A stretch of DNA of 9,618 nt from Candidatus Izemoplasmatales bacterium. Its GTDB lineage: Bacteria > Bacillota_I > Bacilli_A > Izemoplasmatales > Hujiaoplasmataceae. Below, in pieces: positions 6,838 through 9,618 of the stretch (positions within the stretch are counted from its first letter, which is position 1; each line of letters begins with the position of its first letter). A program made the translations under genes and the position numbers. Where the stretch lies: contig JAQUZK010000036.1 in assembly GCA_028691335.1 (NCBI GenBank), forward strand, positions 1 to 9,618, written 5' to 3'. The notes beneath the pieces are model-generated. The model was given only the letters and a program-made list of their open reading frames with translations, did not search any database and was not told where the DNA came from.

Positions 6838-7683
6838 ATGAGTGTTATGCTCAATATGTTAAAATATAAAGAAGACCTAAGTATGGCTGAAAGAGCCGTG
6901 TTAGACTACTTGATTGAAAACAAAGCTGTGATTAAAGATTTTTATGTTGAAAAGATTGCAGAAGCAGCTTATGCATCACCTGCTTCTGTTGTAAGAATGT
7001 GCAAAAAATTAGGTTATAAAGGTTTTAAAGATTTTAAAATTGACTTTATACTCTCCAATGCGAAAATCGAAATTCCTGAAGATAAAGAGTACAATGATGT
7101 AATTCTTTCAAAGAATACAAATTTTGGAGAAAGTGTTATTCAAAATAATATTCGCATTCTTGAAGAAACTTTGAAAATTCTTGATCCAGTAGCTTTACAT
7201 AAGGCAGCAGAGTCAATTATGAAAGCTAGAAGAGTCTTTATATTTGGTAAAGGATCTAGTTACCTTGTCTGTAAAGATTTGGAAATGAAGCTGAGAAGAA
7301 TTAACAAACTGGCAATCGCTCAAGAAGAAAGTCACGAGCAGCTAGTTGATGCATCATTCCTTAATTCGAATGATGTGGCTATATTTGTTTCAAACTCAGG
7401 AAAAACAAAAGAAATAATTAGTGCTGCTTTACTTGTTAAAGAGAAGAAAGCCACAATAGTTTCTATAACAAAATTAGGAACAAGTTTATTATCTGGTTTA
7501 AGCGATATTGTATTATTTACAACTTCATTGGAAGGTGAGTTTAGATCGGCTGCGATGACCTCTAGAATGTCACAGTTTGCAATGGTGGATGCTTTATTTA
7601 CCAATTGTGCTTATATTGATATTGATAAGAGTGTTAAAATGATTGAAACTACTTATGAAACATTTAAAAAATATAAACGCTAG
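6838..7683 (+). CDS. RpiR/MurR-family transcriptional regulator with SIS domain
   Basis: This is a 281-residue regulator of the two-domain RpiR type. Residues 1-77 form the HTH_6 DNA-binding domain: LSMAERAVLDYLIEN, then the helix-turn-helix VEKIAEAAYASPASVVRMCK with KLGYKGFKDFK following. Residues about 110-255 form the SIS sugar-phosphate isomerase-like domain, with VFIFGKGSS (133-141), the phosphosugar loop SNSGKT (185-190), and the family-typical RSAAMTSRMSQ (236-246). In RpiR proteins the SIS domain binds a phosphosugar, often MurNAc-6-phosphate, GlcNAc-6-phosphate or a glycoside 6-phosphate, and this alters operator binding. The downstream anmK and GH4 genes point to an amino-sugar or beta-glycoside phosphate as ligand (inference). 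The start has GAGGTGAT (6826-6833), an 8-nt match to the 16S 3' end. It has its own promoter and a terminator after its stop, so it is transcribed mainly alone. Cytoplasmic. Confidence 0.92.
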   Translation: MSVMLNMLKYKEDLSMAERAVLDYLIENKAVIKDFYVEKIAEAAYASPASVVRMCKKLGYKGFKDFKIDFILSNAKIEIPEDKEYNDVILSKNTNFGESVIQNNIRILEETLKILDPVALHKAAESIMKARRVFIFGKGSSYLVCKDLEMKLRRINKLAIAQEESHEQLVDASFLNSNDVAIFVSNSGKTKEIISAALLVKEKKATIVSITKLGTSLLSGLSDIVLFTTSLEGEFRSAAMTSRMSQFAMVDALFTNCAYIDIDKSVKMIETTYETFKKYKR

Positions 7684-7684
7684 G

Positions 7685-7720
7685 AAAATGATTTTTAAAA
7701 AAAAATCATTTTTTTTATTT
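7685..7720 (+). terminator. Rho-independent terminator after the RpiR-family regulator
   Basis: A 12-bp stem pairs AAAATGATTTTT (7685-7696) with AAAAATCATTTT (7701-7712) across an AAAA loop, and more T's follow (to 7716, then after one A). It begins 1 bp after the stop codon. The stem is AT-rich, so some read-through into anmK is likely. Confidence 0.7.
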
Positions 7721-7752
7721 ATGAAAAAAATAACCGAAAGCACTTGGCTATA

Positions 7753-7781
7753 TTGATTATTATAGTAAGTGAATCTATAAT
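7753..7781 (+). promoter_or_regulatory. Promoter of the anmK-GH4 unit
   Basis: TTGATT (7753-7758) and a consensus TATAAT (7776-7781) are separated by exactly 17 bp. Transcription would start near 7788, leaving a very short leader of about 14 nt before ATG 7802. This supports the view that anmK is transcribed apart from the regulator gene, after the terminator. Confidence 0.65.
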
Positions 7782-7801
7782 TAATTTATTAGGTGAAATT
7801 A

Positions 7802-8944
7802 ATGAAGAAAAAAGCTATTGGGCTTATGAGCGGAACCTCTCTTGACGGAATTGATATTGTTTTTACTGAAATATCTGGGAGTGGATTTGATACTCAAACA
7901 AAAGTATTGGCTTCAAATACTTATAGTTATGATGAAAAATTACTAAAAAAATTAAATATGGCTATGGACATTAATAAAAGTTCAGTGAAGTTAATCACTA
8001 GTTTAAATTTTGAAGTCGCATTCGCTTATTATCAAGCAATTACAAAATTTTGTGAAGACTATGCAATTAATCTAAGTGAAATAGATTTTATAGCATCCCA
8101 CGGACAAACTATTTATCATATTGATAAAAATTCATTTGATGTCACTGCTTCAACCTTACAAATAGGAGATGGATCAGTATTAGCTAATTTAACAAACTGC
8201 ACAGTTGTGTCAGCTTTTCGTGCAGCTGATATAGCCGCTGGGGGGAAAGGTGCACCTTTAGTGCCTTATTTTGATTATTTGATGTGTTCATCAAAAGAAA
8301 AATCTAGAGTCCTTCTAAACATTGGTGGCATCAGCAATATTACCTTTTTAAAACAAGATTCTGATATTAATTCTATTATTGCTTTTGATACTGGTCCAGG
8401 TAACATGATGATAGATGAAGCTGTAAAAAGATTATATGATAAATCTTATGATGAATCAGGAATAATTGCAGGAAGAGGAAAAGTTATAATATCAATGTTT
8501 GAAGAAATCATTAATCATGATTACTTTAAAAGATATCCTCCAAAAACTACAGGTAGAGAAGACTTTGGAGTAGATTATACTAGATACCTCCTAAAAAAAT
8601 ATAAAACTAACAAAAGTGAAGATATAGTAGCTACATTAACCAATGTTACCGCATATACAATTTCACAAGCTCTCAAAGATTTTATTCATGAAGATATCCA
8701 TGAAATATATGTTAGTGGCGGCGGATCTCACAACCAAACTTTAATCAAACTAATAAAAGAATACTCAAAATGTTGTCATGTAGATACTATAGATAGCTTA
8801 GGTATATCAAGTGATTATAAAGAAGCTCTTGCTTTTGTGGTTTTAGCTAACGAAACATTAAACCATATGCCAGGAAATGTTCCTAGCGCAACGGGCGCAA
8901 AAAGAAGAGTTATCTTAGGTCAAGTATCATATGTAATAAAATAA
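7802..8944 (+). CDS. anmK: 1,6-anhydro-N-acetylmuramic acid kinase
   Basis: AnmK hydrolyses the 1,6-anhydro bond of anhydro-MurNAc and phosphorylates it with ATP, giving MurNAc-6-phosphate in cell-wall recycling. All 380 residues are present, the usual family length. Family motifs in order: GLMSGTSLDGID (7-18, nucleotide loop), SHGQT (99-103), QIGDGSVLA (120-128), FRAADIAAGGKGAPLVP (139-155), LNIGGISN (172-179), DTGPGN (196-201, with Asp196 the likely catalytic base), PKTTGRE (247-253), VSGGGSHN (304-311, second nucleotide loop) and GNVPSATGA (358-366). The start is set at ATG 7802: AGGTG (7791-7795) is a Shine-Dalgarno 6 nt upstream, and MKKKAIGLMSG is the normal N-terminus. The GTG at 7793 lies inside that ribosome site. 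Anhydro-MurNAc normally comes from lytic transglycosylases, so the substrate may be the cell's own wall or that of other bacteria. A GH4 hydrolase gene follows. Cytoplasmic. Confidence 0.95.
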   Translation: MKKKAIGLMSGTSLDGIDIVFTEISGSGFDTQTKVLASNTYSYDEKLLKKLNMAMDINKSSVKLITSLNFEVAFAYYQAITKFCEDYAINLSEIDFIASHGQTIYHIDKNSFDVTASTLQIGDGSVLANLTNCTVVSAFRAADIAAGGKGAPLVPYFDYLMCSSKEKSRVLLNIGGISNITFLKQDSDINSIIAFDTGPGNMMIDEAVKRLYDKSYDESGIIAGRGKVIISMFEEIINHDYFKRYPPKTTGREDFGVDYTRYLLKKYKTNKSEDIVATLTNVTAYTISQALKDFIHEDIHEIYVSGGGSHNQTLIKLIKEYSKCCHVDTIDSLGISSDYKEALAFVVLANETLNHMPGNVPSATGAKRRVILGQVSYVIK

Positions 8945-9057
8945 TCATTCTATTATTTTTAAGTTTTTTTAAAGGGAGTAATTATTTTCCTAGCTCTTTA
9001 CACTAAGTTTTTTAAGAAAACTGCTTAATAACCTACTAAAAAATATGGAGGTAAGTT
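8945..9057. other. Spacer between anmK and the GH4 gene
   Basis: The 113-bp gap has no convincing promoter: TTTACA at 8998-9003 has no -10 at the right distance. An all-AT 8-bp hairpin (8938-8945 with 8952-8959) overlaps the anmK stop and is followed by TAAG and a T7 run, so it is at best a leaky terminator. Co-transcription of the two genes is the simpler reading. Confidence 0.4.
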
Positions 9058-9618
9058 ATGAAAAAAGGAATTAAGATTGTTGCTATAGGCGGCGGATCTA
9101 GTTATACTCCTGATCTAGTTGAAGGGTTGATTAATCATTATGATGATTTTCCAACAAAAGAACTTTGGCTAGTTGATATCCAAGAAGGAAAAGAAAAACT
9201 AGAAATAATTGGATCTTTTGCGAAAAGAATGATTAAAAAAGCTAACTTACCAATAAAACTTTATTTAACTTTAGATAGAAGTGAAGCCTTAAAAGGAGCG
9301 GACTTTGTAATTTCACAGTTCAGAGTTGGACAGTTAGACGCTAGAGTATTAGATGAAAGAATACCCGGTAATCATAGAATGCTGGGACAAGAAACCACAG
9401 GTGCCGCAGGACTTTTTAAAGCTTTAAGAACAGTTCCAATAGTCTTTGAAATTATTAAAGATATGCGTAAATTTTGTGATAATGCTTGGCTGATTAATTT
9501 TACTAACCCTACTGGTATAATCAGCGAAGCGGTATTTAGACATTGTGATTTTTCTAAATATATTGGGGTGTGCAACGTACCTAAAAATATGACTAGTGAT
9601 TTTGCACAAATACTTGAT
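9058..9618 (+). CDS. Glycoside hydrolase family 4, 6-phospho-beta-glucosidase (3' truncated by window)
   Basis: The frame is open from ATG 9058 to the window edge, covering the first 187 residues of a protein usually about 430-450 long. GGAGG (9047-9051) lies 6 nt before the ATG. GH4 enzymes cleave phosphorylated or free glycosides by an unusual NAD+- and Mn2+-dependent oxidation/elimination route. Visible signatures are the NAD+ loop AIGGGSSYTPDLVEG (9-23), the VD acid-turn after strand 2 (39-40), QFRVGQLDAR (87-96), GQETTGAAGLFKALR (110-124), and NFTNPTG (147-153) at the substrate/metal site. The CNVP tetrad (172-175) carries the metal-ligand Cys; in GH4, CNVP marks 6-phospho-beta-glucosidases, whereas CDMP marks 6-phospho-alpha-glucosidases and CHSV alpha-galactosidases. 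The substrate would be a PTS-imported beta-disaccharide phosphate. Next to anmK and an RpiR regulator, a beta-linked amino-sugar phosphate is conceivable but unproven. Cytoplasmic. Confidence 0.92.
   Translation, partial: MKKGIKIVAIGGGSSYTPDLVEGLINHYDDFPTKELWLVDIQEGKEKLEIIGSFAKRMIKKANLPIKLYLTLDRSEALKGADFVISQFRVGQLDARVLDERIPGNHRMLGQETTGAAGLFKALRTVPIVFEIIKDMRKFCDNAWLINFTNPTGIISEAVFRHCDFSKYIGVCNVPKNMTSDFAQILD

Noticed and set aside
7332..7604. Open frame on the - strand, 90 codons
   Set aside because: It is antisense to the SIS domain of the RpiR regulator; shadow frame.
7793..7801. GTG 7793 as the anmK start
   Set aside because: The GTG is part of the AGGTG ribosome site for ATG 7802, which gives the normal AnmK N-terminus.
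8938..8970. Hairpin plus T-run after anmK as a true terminator
   Set aside because: The 8-bp stem is entirely A-T and overlaps the stop codon; it is too weak to call in DNA this AT-rich.
9372..9609. Two overlapping open frames on the - strand
   Set aside because: Both are antisense to the well-supported GH4 gene.
1..9618. CRISPR arrays, tRNA/rRNA genes, insertion sequences, attachment sites
   Set aside because: No regularly spaced repeats, cloverleaf-like segments, transposase or integrase motifs were seen.

Overview
The window is AT-rich, low-GC DNA with every gene on the + strand. Shine-Dalgarno sequences match the usual Firmicutes 16S 3' end (for example GAGGTGAT before the RpiR-type regulator). 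TGG encodes Trp throughout, and TGA closes the GNAT gene at 1214-1216, so the Mycoplasma-type TGA=Trp code is not in use. This fits a low-GC Firmicute or an Acholeplasma/Izemoplasma-like lineage with the standard bacterial code. The exact taxon cannot be fixed from the sequence.

Region 1 (1-2667) is the end of an electron-transfer/lactate operon. It holds the C-terminal part of an electron-transfer flavoprotein alpha subunit (EtfA), a tandem-GNAT acetyltransferase 2 bp downstream, and an FAD-linked lactate/glycolate dehydrogenase (GlcD/LctD type) overlapping the GNAT by 4 bp. A strong rho-independent terminator closes the unit. EtfA next to a GlcD-type dehydrogenase recalls the Etf-coupled lactate dehydrogenase complexes of anaerobes; the GNAT between them is the unusual member.

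Region 2 (2668-6837) is an accessory-looking island between two long non-coding stretches. A good extended -10 promoter (2918-2946) and a terminator-like leader hairpin precede an unrecognised secreted, beta-strand-rich, Ser/Thr/Tyr-rich protein. Twenty-eight bp further on lies a 795-residue MacB-topology ABC exporter, with the ATPase and FtsX-type permease in one chain. The secreted gene's natural start (ATG 3028 with a Shine-Dalgarno) is out of frame with its body by one base inside an A-tract. Removing one A restores a textbook signal peptide. This may be a broken gene, a sequencing indel, or a phase-variable or slippage-controlled gene. The two-gene cassette is the best candidate here for an undescribed system.

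Region 3 (6759-9618) is a sugar/cell-wall catabolic cluster. An RpiR/MurR-type regulator with its own promoter and a weak cre-like site is followed by a terminator and a second promoter. Then come anhydro-MurNAc kinase (anmK) and a GH4 6-phospho-beta-glucosidase that runs off the window end. Together they suggest scavenging of peptidoglycan-derived or beta-linked amino sugars under control of a sugar-phosphate-sensing regulator.
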